This document shows positions 1-6,099 of a stretch of 18,479 bases of DNA, piece after piece. Each line of letters begins with the position of its first letter. The stretch's first letter is position 1. Below the pieces are notes generated by a model. The model was not told the origin of the DNA. It saw only the letters and a list, made by a program, of their open reading frames with translations, and searched no databases. This DNA is from CAYLZN01 sp964387935 (GTDB lineage: Bacteria; Acidobacteriota; Vicinamibacteria; Vicinamibacterales; JAFNAJ01). Made by a program: the position numbers and the translations under genes. The DNA lies in NCBI GenBank assembly GCA_964387935.1, contig CAYLZN010000088.1, positions 1 through 18,479 of the forward strand, written 5' to 3'.

Positions 1-1
1 C

Positions 2-637
2 GGGCAGATCACGGACTGGGTCGTCCACCTCACCGACGTCCTCTTCTACGCCTTCCCCGAACTGACCAGCCCGGTTCGGGTCTGCTCCCGGACCCCGTCG
101 CGGAACCTGACCCACTTCCACGCCGATCGAGTGCTCTCCACGGTGACCTACGCCGTGAACAGCGCCCGCTTCGCGAACACAACCTGCAACTTCTACTTCT
201 ACGACTCGAACATGCGCCCCGATCGCGCGCACCTCGGCATCGGAGAGGGCGAGTGGCCCAGCGGCATCGTCACCATCGTGGTCTGCGAGGGCGGCACCCT
301 CGTCCTCGCCCCCGAGGGCCCGCTGGAGATCTGGCGCGAGGGCCGGAAGACCGATGGCATGCAGTGGCCCGGGCTCCCCAAGTACGAGTCCTTCAGCCAC
401 TGGCACGCCTGGGTGGACAAGGCCCTCGGCAAGGACACCCCCCACCTCTGGATGCCCTTCGCCACCGGCCTCCGCTGCACCGAGCCCGGCCTGCTCGCCG
501 TCAAGGCCGCCAAGTACCCCGGCCAGGTGCTCGAGTGGGATCGCGCCAAGCTCGCCTTCCCCAACCATGCCGACGCGACGAAGACCATCGTCCGCCGCGA
601 GTACCGCAAGGGCTTCGAGCCAACCCGGGTCGGCTGA
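2..637 (+). CDS. Gfo/Idh/MocA family oxidoreductase, C-terminal part (5' end outside window)
   Basis: The reading frame is open from base 2, so the GTG at 131 is internal and the true start lies left of the window. The visible 211 residues contain no Rossmann fold; that would be in the missing N-terminal half. What is seen is the C-terminal alpha/beta substrate-domain half: an N-L-T-H-F-H segment, a G-I-V-T-I-V-V-C-E-G-G strand pair, and an ending with E-W-D followed by R-R-E-Y-R-K-G. This ending is typical of the long planctomycete versions of the family, many of which are secreted and act on sugars or sugar derivatives using NAD(P). The substrate cannot be told from this fragment. The family call rests on remembered C-terminal patterns and is fairly secure; the exact reaction is unknown. 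Confidence 0.75.
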   Translation, partial: GQITDWVVHLTDVLFYAFPELTSPVRVCSRTPSRNLTHFHADRVLSTVTYAVNSARFANTTCNFYFYDSNMRPDRAHLGIGEGEWPSGIVTIVVCEGGTLVLAPEGPLEIWREGRKTDGMQWPGLPKYESFSHWHAWVDKALGKDTPHLWMPFATGLRCTEPGLLAVKAAKYPGQVLEWDRAKLAFPNHADATKTIVRREYRKGFEPTRVG

Positions 638-726
638 GGGCGCCTCGGGTAACCGGAGCGCGGCGGGCACCCGCTCGCCGGCCCCGGCCAACGCCCCCCT
701 CCTCCCCTCCCGAACGTCCATGCCGC

Positions 727-762
727 TTGACAATCAATAAGCCTACACTTATGCTTCATCGA
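727..762 (+). promoter_or_regulatory. Sigma70-like promoter of the ArsR operon, probably leaderless
   Basis: TTGACA at 727-732 matches the -35 consensus completely. A 17-base spacer follows, then TATGCT at 750-755 as -10. Transcription would start about seven bases later, at or next to the A of the ATG at 762. There is no room for a ribosome-binding site, which fits a leaderless mRNA. The start position is predicted from spacing only. Confidence 0.7.
737..752. promoter_or_regulatory. Candidate operator dyad overlapping the -10
   Basis: ATAAG (737-741) and CTTAT (748-752) are perfect reverse complements separated by six bases. The dyad lies in the spacer and covers the first bases of the -10. 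A dimeric winged-helix repressor bound here would block RNA polymerase, so self-regulation by the ArsR protein encoded next is a natural inference. Five-base half-sites are short and could occur by chance. Confidence 0.4.
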
Positions 763-1106
763 TGCCCGGCGCCACCGCCACCGAGAACCGGATCTTCCAG
801 GCCCTGGCCGACCCCAGCCGGCGCGCGATCTTCGAGTCGCTCGCGCGTGGCGAGGGTGCCCGGGGCGAGGCGGCGGTCAAGGACCTCACAGCGCGCTTCG
901 ACATCTCGCAGCCGGCCGTCTCGCAGCACCTGGCCATCCTGAGAGATGCCGGCCTGGTGAGCCACCGGCGCGAGGGGCGCTGCGCCTACTACCGCGTCGA
1001 GCCGCGCGGGCTGAAGCCGCTCATCGACTGGATCACGCACTACCGCGCGTTCTGGACCGATCGCGTCGATCGCCTCGAGAAGCTGCTGGAGAAGATGGAC
1101 CAATGA
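762..1106 (+). CDS. ArsR-family winged-helix transcriptional regulator
   Basis: This 114-residue protein has the usual size of the family. The helix-turn-helix lies at about residues 41-62, with recognition helix S-Q-P-A-V-S-Q-H-L-A-I-L, followed by the wing at about 66-79 (V-S-H-R-R-E-G-R-C-A-Y-Y-R-V). The only cysteine is in the wing and there is no C-x-C metal site, so it is unlikely to be a metal sensor. The ATG at 762 is the only reasonable start and coincides with the predicted transcription start. Its stop overlaps the next start (ATGA, 1103-1106), so it is translationally coupled to an SRPBCC protein, a pairing common in this subgroup of ArsR regulators. It probably represses its own operon; the inducer is unknown. 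Confidence 0.9.
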   Translation: MPGATATENRIFQALADPSRRAIFESLARGEGARGEAAVKDLTARFDISQPAVSQHLAILRDAGLVSHRREGRCAYYRVEPRGLKPLIDWITHYRAFWTDRVDRLEKLLEKMDQ

Positions 1107-1570
1107 CTCCCACCGACGAGACCGACAGCCCGCGGGCCGCGTCCATCTCCCTCGAGTTCGATCTGCCCCATGCCCCCGAGAAGGTGTGGCGCGCGCTCAC
1201 CGACCCCGCCTTGCTGGCGGAGTGGCTCCTCCCGGTCCTCGGCTTCAAGCCGGAAGCGGGGGCGGCGTTCACCTTCAAGACGCAGCCGTTCCCCGGCTGG
1301 GACGGCACCGTGAACTGCCGCGTGCTCGAGATCGAACCGCAGAGAAAGCTCAGCTACACCTGGACCGTCCCCTTCCTGGACACCGTCGTGACCTTCACGC
1401 TCACACCAACGGCGGGGGGGACGGGAGCCGGACCGCGAGGCCCAGGCACGCGCCTGTCCATCGTGCAGTCCGGCTTCCAGCCCGATCAGAAGCGCGAGTT
1501 CGGCGGCGCTCGCTACGGCTGGAAGATGATGGGCGGAAAGCTCGTCGAACTGCTCGTGAGGATGCCATGA
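1103..1570 (+). CDS. SRPBCC / AHSA1-like protein
   Basis: The 155-residue protein shows the helix-grip fold signature of the AHSA1 (activator of Hsp90 ATPase homologue 1-like) branch of SRPBCC. An N-terminal strand leads to P-H-A-P-E-K-V-W-R-A-L-T-D-P-x-L-L-A-E-W-L. The middle has a W-D-G-x-V strand and an L-S-Y-T-W strand, and the C-terminal helix ends G-W-K-M-M-G-G-K-L-V-E-L-L. These proteins have a hydrophobic pocket and probably bind or shield a small molecule; in bacteria the ligand is rarely known. The gene overlaps the arsR stop by four bases, so the two are co-translated. A Gly/Thr/Pro-rich stretch at about residues 102-113 is probably a surface loop. Confidence 0.88.
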   Translation: MTPTDETDSPRAASISLEFDLPHAPEKVWRALTDPALLAEWLLPVLGFKPEAGAAFTFKTQPFPGWDGTVNCRVLEIEPQRKLSYTWTVPFLDTVVTFTLTPTAGGTGAGPRGPGTRLSIVQSGFQPDQKREFGGARYGWKMMGGKLVELLVRMP

Positions 1571-1631
1571 GTCTCGCACCCCGAACGTGCGTCCCAGCCG
1601 CCTCGGGCGCCACGTCGGAGGAGGTACCCCC

Positions 1632-1865
1632 ATGAACCGATGGGTCCGGCAAGGCCACCGCTGGCTGTCCATCGCCTTCACGGCGACCGTCATCGCCAAC
1701 ATCGCCGTCATGTCCGCCCGAGAGGGGCAGCCCCCAGCCTGGGTCACCTACTCGCCCCTGCTCCCCCTCGCCCTCCTCTGGTTCAGCGGCGTGTACCTTC
1801 TCGTCCTGCCGCACGCCGCCCGGTGGCGCGCCCGGCGATGCGCCGGCGCCCCCGCCTCGGAGTGA
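1632..1865 (+). CDS. Small two-helix membrane protein
   Basis: An ATG at 1632 is chosen because GGAGGAGG at 1617-1624 lies seven bases upstream; an upstream in-frame ATG at 1587 lacks such a site. The 77-residue product has two likely membrane helices, at about residues 10-27 (L-S-I-A-F-T-A-T-V-I-A-N-I-A-V) and 35-58 (Y-S-P-L-L-P-L-A-L-L-W-F-S-G-V-Y-L-L-V-L). A basic tail (W-R-A-R-R) suggests both ends face the cytoplasm. Similar small membrane proteins occur behind ArsR-SRPBCC pairs; no function is established that I can name. It sits 61 bases after the SRPBCC gene and five before the YdeI gene, so it is probably in the same transcript. Confidence 0.75.
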   Translation: MNRWVRQGHRWLSIAFTATVIANIAVMSAREGQPPAWVTYSPLLPLALLWFSGVYLLVLPHAARWRARRCAGAPASE

Positions 1866-1870
1866 GCCCC

Positions 1871-2569
1871 ATGACCCACCGCACCAGGTCAACCAAGGTC
1901 GCGCGCACCGGCAAGGCCCCCGCCAGGCCGACCGGCCCCAGTCCACGGACCCGCGAGCGCGCCGATCCCGCGGCCGGATCCACGATCCGCTTCAGCGCGA
2001 CACTCCTGCGCCCCGCGCCGACCGCGAACGCCGCCGCGGGCGACTGGACCTTCCTGACCCTGCCCCGCGAGGCCAGCGCCCGGCTCCCCTCGCGCGGCAT
2101 GGTGTCGGTCGAGGGCACCATCAACGGCTCGCCCCTGCGGGCCACGCTCGAGCCCGACGGCCGGGGAGGACACTGGCTCAAGGTGGACCGCAGGATCCGC
2201 CAGGCGGCGCTTCGCGCCGGGTCGAGCGTCGAAGCGGGCGACACCGTCGCGCTGGAGATCACGCCGATGGCCGAGGAACCCGAGCCCAGGGTGCCGCCCG
2301 ATCTGCGCAAGGCCCTCGCGGCCGCCCCGCCCCAGGCGCGGGAGGTCTGGTCGGACATCACGCCGGCCGCGCGTCGCGATTTCATCCACTGGATCGTCTC
2401 TCCCAAGCAGGCCGAGACCCGCGCGCGGCGCATCCGAACCGCCTGCGACATGCTCGCCAAGGGCAAGCGACGCCCCTGCTGCTTCGATCGGTCCGGGATG
2501 TTCGACAAGAGCCTCTCCTGCCCCGTCCCGCTCGCGCCCGACGACCCGGGGGAGAGGGCAGGCCGGTAG
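1871..2569 (+). CDS. YdeI/OmpD-associated family protein with DUF1905 domain
   Basis: The start is the ATG at 1871, eight bases after GGAG (1859-1862) and five after the previous stop; the frame is open further upstream but overlaps the membrane-protein gene. Of 232 residues, about 1-35 form a basic, Pro/Arg-rich tail. A DUF1905 beta-barrel-like domain follows at about 38-132 (R-F-S-A-T-L ... W-T-F-L-T-L-P ... V-E-G-T-I-N-G). The YdeI-type helical region spans about 140-200, with A-R-R-D-F-I-H-W-I-x-x-x-K-Q-x-E-T-R-A-R-R-I and K-G-K-R-R-P-C-C. YdeI-type proteins have been linked to resistance to envelope stress and cationic peptides, but the biochemistry is unknown. It is the last gene of the ArsR cluster. 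Confidence 0.82.
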   Translation: MTHRTRSTKVARTGKAPARPTGPSPRTRERADPAAGSTIRFSATLLRPAPTANAAAGDWTFLTLPREASARLPSRGMVSVEGTINGSPLRATLEPDGRGGHWLKVDRRIRQAALRAGSSVEAGDTVALEITPMAEEPEPRVPPDLRKALAAAPPQAREVWSDITPAARRDFIHWIVSPKQAETRARRIRTACDMLAKGKRRPCCFDRSGMFDKSLSCPVPLAPDDPGERAGR

Positions 2570-2644
2570 GGGGGGACGTAGGCACGGGGGGCAGAATGGG
2601 GGCGGGGAGGCGGCGTGCGGGTGACCCAGGTGATCTCGGGAGAT

Positions 2645-3142
2645 TCAATCCAGCACGAAGTCCGCGATGTCCCTCGCCAGGTACCGCTCGGTCTCCTCGC
2701 CCATGCGCACGCCCACGCACCGGAAGCCGCACTTCTCCAGGATGCGCCGCGAAGGGGCGTTGCCGCTGTCCGTGGTCGCGTGGAGCGGGCGCCGGCGTTC
2801 CTCGCCGAGGAACAGCCGAAGGGCGTGCGAGGCGACACCCTTGCCCCAGTGCGCCCGCGCGATCCAGTAGCCGACGCAATCGCGCCCCTCGGCCTGGAAA
2901 CACGCGATGCTGCCGACGATCTCCGGCCCATCCGGGCCATCGATCTCGATCACCCGCCCGTTGATGCCGGGGTCGGCCAAGTGGCGCTCCCACGCGCCGA
3001 AGAACGCCTCGCGCGTGCGCGCCTTGGTCCCGGCCATCCGGTTGCTCTCGGGATCGGCCTGCATCTCGAACAGCGCCGGCAGATCGCGCGGCTCCGTCCG
3101 CCGCAGGCGGATCGCGTGGATACGTCGCTCGTCCCCTTGCAT
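2645..3142 (-). CDS. GNAT-family N-acetyltransferase (RimJ/RimL type)
   Basis: This 165-residue protein has the RimJ/RimL layout: an N-terminal strand I-R-L-R-R-T-E-P-R-D-L-P-A-L-F, the central V-G-Y-W-I-A-R-A-H-W-G-K-G-V-A-S-H-A-L-R (residues 90-109), which is the acetyl-CoA pyrophosphate loop, and N-A-P-S-R-R-I-L-E-K-C-G-F (128-140), the usual C-terminal cofactor-binding helix. It should transfer acetyl from acetyl-CoA to an amine on a protein N-terminus, antibiotic or small molecule; the substrate cannot be read from the sequence. It converges on the YdeI gene. No ribosome-binding site precedes the ATG, but a TACAAT lies just upstream (separate entry). Confidence 0.88.
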   Translation of the reverse strand: MQGDERRIHAIRLRRTEPRDLPALFEMQADPESNRMAGTKARTREAFFGAWERHLADPGINGRVIEIDGPDGPEIVGSIACFQAEGRDCVGYWIARAHWGKGVASHALRLFLGEERRRPLHATTDSGNAPSRRILEKCGFRCVGVRMGEETERYLARDIADFVLD

Positions 3143-3147
3143 CGCGG

Positions 3148-3153
3148 ATTGTA
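3148..3153 (-). promoter_or_regulatory. Possible -10 element abutting the GNAT start codon
   Basis: Read on the minus strand this is TACAAT, one base off the -10 consensus. Only five bases separate it from the A of the ATG at 3142, so transcription would begin at about the start codon. No good -35 is seen 16-18 bases upstream, so the call is weak. The rest of 3143-3252 shows no clear terminator. Confidence 0.35.
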
Positions 3154-3252
3154 GTGGTTGGAGTGCGCTCGCCGTGCGCCGGCGCGGCCACCGCCGTCGC
3201 CTTCAGTCGCCTGCGCGCGTGCGATCGCCCGGCGCGCCGGCGGATTCTCGGG

Positions 3253-5262
3253 TCACGGCTGCATTCCCATGGTGCGCAGAAACGGGCGGTAGCGCGGGTC
3301 GGCCTCAAGGCTGCGCAGCAAGGGGTCGCCCTTCAACTCCGTCAGGCCGCTGTCGTGTTGGGCTCTGCCACGCTCGAGCCAGGCAAAGGCGTCATCGATC
3401 TCGCCGCGGTACGCGTGCACCTCCGCGATCTGAAACGGCATGTCGCCGGAGAACTTCGAGGTAAGCGCGGCGAGCGCATCCGCGGACGCGACGCTCCGCC
3501 CCGCCGCGTGATGAATCAGCGCCTCACCGGCCAGCCGCCAACCCTCATCCGCTTCCTGAGCGTTCGCCTCGAGCGCTGCCTCGACTCTGCCCTGCATCAA
3601 CAGCACTTTCGCCAGGAGGTGCCACAGGCTGGTGGCGCCCGGTCGGAGTTCAATCGAATGGCGGCAGGCCGCCTCCGCCTCGTCCAACCGCCCGGCGTAG
3701 AGCAGGGAAATCGCCAGGTTGGCGTAGAGTGTGCCCTGCAACGGGTCGCGCGCGAGGCTCTCCTGGAACAGGGCGATGGCCTCCTCCGCGTGACCACGCG
3801 CGTGAGCCAGCAGTCCTGTGTTCGCGAGCAGGCCCGCCCGACCCCGATCCAGCGCGAGGGCGCGCTTCAGATCACGGTCCGCACCCTCCCAATCCCAGTC
3901 GTAACTCGCCTTGATCCAGCCGAGCACTCCGATGGCCATCGCCTGGTTTGGATCCAGGCCGATCGCCTCCTGGGCGGCGCGCCGGGCATCGGCCACGCTC
4001 TCGTCAATGGGGGCGAACCCGCTACCCCCCTGCGTCAGACGAGCCCGCGCAAGCTGGGCCCAGGCCGCGGCGTAGCTCGGATCCAGCGTGAGCGCCTGTT
4101 CGAGATGCTCGACCGCCTTGCTCAGATCCTCCCGCGTGCGTCGATCCGCGTGGTAACGTGCCTCCAGCACCAGGTTGTACGCCTCCATGTTGCGTGTTTC
4201 CTTGCGGGCCGGCAGCACGTTGCCGGCCAGCAGCACCTGGAGATGGCCCGCTACTCGGGAAGCAATCTCGTCCTGCACCAGAAGCACATCGTCCAAGTCG
4301 CGGTCGTATGTGTCTGACCACTCATGCGAACCATCAACCGCGCTCACGAGTTGCGCAGTGATCCGGATCAGCGTCCCGGACTTGCGCACGCTGCCCTCCA
4401 GCACGTGCGCCACGTTGAGCCTCTGCGCGATGGTTCGCACATCCTCGGCCTTACCCTTGAACTGGAATGACGAGGTCCGGCTGGTAACCCGCAGTTTGGG
4501 CAACCCGGCGAGCACGTTGATCAACTCCTCCGACAGGCCATCGGAGAAGTACTCCTGGTCCGGGTCCGGACTCATGTTGACAAAGGGCAGGACCGCGATC
4601 GACGTCTGTTCGCTCACCGTGCTACCGGGTGCCGTCGGTGTCCGCTCGTGCGGCCGCGTCGCCCATTGGTATCGCCACAGGCCGAAGACCACCGCGCCGA
4701 CCACGGCCACAACGGCTGCGATACCCCAGCGACGGAGGCGCCGTCTGCCGCCCCCTTGTGGCTCGGTGGCCGGTGCCGCCGGAGCCTGGCCCGGCTCACG
4801 GCTGGTTTCGAACCTCTCGCTCAGAAGCACCGCCAGATCGTTCGCGAGGACCGTCCCCAGCTCTTCCGGGGTCGAGAACGTCTTGTAGCAGGCGCGGTTG
4901 TGCCGCTCGATGCGTCGGAGCAGCTCCTTGAGCCGCTCCTCCCGGTTCGGCGCCGGCTCCTTCACATAGATCAGCTTGGAGTGCCCTTCGGAGAGCTGGT
5001 ACTCGTCCTCCAGGCCGGAGATTTCCATGTCAGGCGCGACCCAGCCGTACTGCTCTCCGTACACGCCGACGAACACGTGGCTCTGTTGCAGGTACGCGCG
5101 GTATAGCTCGCGTGGAGGATGAGGCCGGGCGCCCAGCTCGAAAAGGACCGGCGTCAGTCTCAAGTTGCGGATTGCCTCGACGGCCGCGGCACGCTCCGCC
5201 GCTAACTCGTGCATCGTTGAGCTGACGAAGACGCGCACACGCTGGTCGGGAGTGCGGATCAC
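3253..5262 (-). CDS. DUF4062 - membrane helix - TolB/FlgO-like - TPR fusion protein
   Basis: This 669-residue protein has four parts. Residues 8-95 are DUF4062, with V-F-V-S-S-T at the first strand, A-A-E-R-x-A-A-V-E-A-I after it, and V-G-V-Y-G-E-Q-Y-G-W then E-D-E-Y at the end. DUF4062 is often the N-terminal module of NTPase/TPR proteins linked to signalling or conflict. After a charged helical stretch (105-155), one membrane helix lies at about 179-197. Residues 219-345 resemble the TolB-like/FlgO module (I-A-V-L-P-F-V-N-M-S-P-D ... G-L-S-E-E-L-I), and 375-660 are TPR-like helical repeats. In many proteins a cyclase, kinase or CadC-type domain precedes this FlgO-TPR half; DUF4062 replaces it here. 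Start is GTG at 5262; it keeps the full FVSST strand, but no strong ribosome-binding site is visible. Confidence 0.8.
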   Translation of the reverse strand: MIRTPDQRVRVFVSSTMHELAAERAAAVEAIRNLRLTPVLFELGARPHPPRELYRAYLQQSHVFVGVYGEQYGWVAPDMEISGLEDEYQLSEGHSKLIYVKEPAPNREERLKELLRRIERHNRACYKTFSTPEELGTVLANDLAVLLSERFETSREPGQAPAAPATEPQGGGRRRLRRWGIAAVVAVVGAVVFGLWRYQWATRPHERTPTAPGSTVSEQTSIAVLPFVNMSPDPDQEYFSDGLSEELINVLAGLPKLRVTSRTSSFQFKGKAEDVRTIAQRLNVAHVLEGSVRKSGTLIRITAQLVSAVDGSHEWSDTYDRDLDDVLLVQDEIASRVAGHLQVLLAGNVLPARKETRNMEAYNLVLEARYHADRRTREDLSKAVEHLEQALTLDPSYAAAWAQLARARLTQGGSGFAPIDESVADARRAAQEAIGLDPNQAMAIGVLGWIKASYDWDWEGADRDLKRALALDRGRAGLLANTGLLAHARGHAEEAIALFQESLARDPLQGTLYANLAISLLYAGRLDEAEAACRHSIELRPGATSLWHLLAKVLLMQGRVEAALEANAQEADEGWRLAGEALIHHAAGRSVASADALAALTSKFSGDMPFQIAEVHAYRGEIDDAFAWLERGRAQHDSGLTELKGDPLLRSLEADPRYRPFLRTMGMQP

Positions 5263-5396
5263 TAGGGCACCCAGCTCATGGTCGTGGCCGGACCATCGTA
5301 GCCGCCGTTGAGCAAGTGCGTGGCGAACGTCTCCGCCTCGCGCGCCCCGTCCCGGGCCGAGGATGCCAGGCGCTCCATGCTTCGCTCGGCGGAGCG

Positions 5397-5590
5397 GCGT
5401 TCTACCTCGGGTGCGTCCACGAGGCGGCCGACGACGGGGTCACCATCGCTGGCAAGCTGTTCGAGATGCTCGGCAGGGACCGCCGGCGCCTGGCGGGTCA
5501 TGAGCGCTCGACCGTCGCGGCGCTGCGTCTGCCGGACCTGCTCCCAGACCACCCTGTGGTCACCGCCGCGCGCGTGGCGAAACTGCTGAG
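5397..5590 (+). pseudogene. Decayed C-terminal fragment of a Fic-family protein
   Basis: In the frame of base 5397 the translation runs F-Y-L-G-C-V-H-E-A-A-D-D-G, then A-G-K-L-F-E-M-L-G-R-D-R-R-R-L, A-L-R-L-P-D-L-L and H-P-V-V-T-A-A-R-V-A-K-L-L. This matches the end of many Fic proteins: the F-(F/L)-x-G-V-x-x-x-A helix, the A-x-x-L-x-x-L-x-x-D-R-x-R-I helix, and the C-terminal winged helix beginning P-(V/I)-V-(T/S)-x-x-x-x-A-x-x-L-G. The catalytic H-P-F-x-x-G-N-G-R core that should lie upstream is absent, and similarity fades after about 5590, perhaps through a frameshift. No real start codon or ribosome site is seen. Identification is by remembered family pattern only. Confidence 0.5.
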
Positions 5591-6099
5591 GATCGCGTCC
5601 TCGCAGGGATGCGAACGCGACGGTGCTATCAACCAACGACGGGTGTCAACTGCAGAGTTCGAGTTCGCGAGGTTGTGCGGGGGTGGCGGTCGAGAAGGCC
5701 GGGTGTCCGCATTGACACCCCTCTCGTCGGATCAAACCGAGAGCGTCGCGCGAGGTCGGCGGCGTAGAGGGCCGGGATTCGCGGGAGGAACCGGGCGTCG
5801 AGCGAACGGGCGGCGCCCGTCGCGCCGTCAACCAAAACGGCTCCGGGTTACCCGGAGCCGTCGAAAACTCCGTATCCACAACCTAGGCGAACCGATTCTC
5901 GCCAGGGAGGCGTGGATTTCTTCACCAAATCGCCGGTTGACGCGCGACAACCGTTGGTTTGACGCCGAATTCGCTCGGGGCGAACCCCCTGAACCTCCGT
6001 CTGCGGAAGGGCGTATCCTTAAATGGTACTAAAAGACCGAACTTTCGCCGATAACCATTAGGCGGGAACCCACCGAGGACCCTGGAGCATCCAACTACC
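5591..6099. other. Dyad-rich stretch without a convincing gene
   Basis: No intact gene is supported here. The frame of the Fic remnant stays open to 6032, but beyond about 5590 its product is a low-complexity Arg/Gly-rich string. Visible structures are GGGTGTC/GACACCC (5701-5720) with another GGGTGTCAA at 5641-5649, a strong hairpin at 5837-5861 (separate entry), CGGTTG/CAACCG (5934-5953), a repeated TTGACGC at 5937-5943 and 5959-5965, and TTCGC/GCGAA (5970-5984). The right part must hold the promoter for the copper operon, but no pair of well-spaced consensus boxes stands out. Confidence 0.5.
5834..5861 (-). terminator. Rho-independent-type terminator for minus-strand transcription
   Basis: The arms CGGCTCCGGG (5838-5847) and CCCGGAGCCG (5851-5860) pair perfectly around a TTA loop, and A5837/T5861 adds an eleventh pair. 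On the minus strand the hairpin is followed by TTTT (complement of 5837-5834). On the plus strand no T-run follows. No minus-strand gene is seen to its right. Confidence 0.55.

Noticed and set aside
663..674. GCGGG-CA-CCCGC dyad downstream of the dehydrogenase
   Set aside because: Loop of two bases, no T-run; expected by chance in GC-rich spacer.
253..942. Plus-strand frame of 229 codons spanning the dehydrogenase and arsR
   Set aside because: Arg/Pro-rich product, out of frame with both supported genes.
762..1106. ArsR protein as an arsenic or metal sensor for the downstream copper locus
   Set aside because: It has one wing cysteine and no metal-site pattern, and lies more than 5 kb away with its own SRPBCC partner.
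2633..2644. Small palindrome ATCTC-GG-GAGAT between the converging YdeI and GNAT genes
   Set aside because: Five-base arms with a two-base loop and no T-run; too weak to call a terminator.
5262..5636. Minus-strand open frame of 124 codons ending one base into the DUF4062 start (TAGTG)
   Set aside because: The neat overlap hints at coupling, but the product has no recognisable features and the opposite strand shows a Fic-like pattern, so this frame is probably a shadow of the remnant.
5591..6032. Plus-strand continuation of the Fic-remnant frame to 6032
   Set aside because: The translation becomes Arg/Gly/Pro-rich low-complexity sequence and covers the terminator hairpin; no family resemblance.
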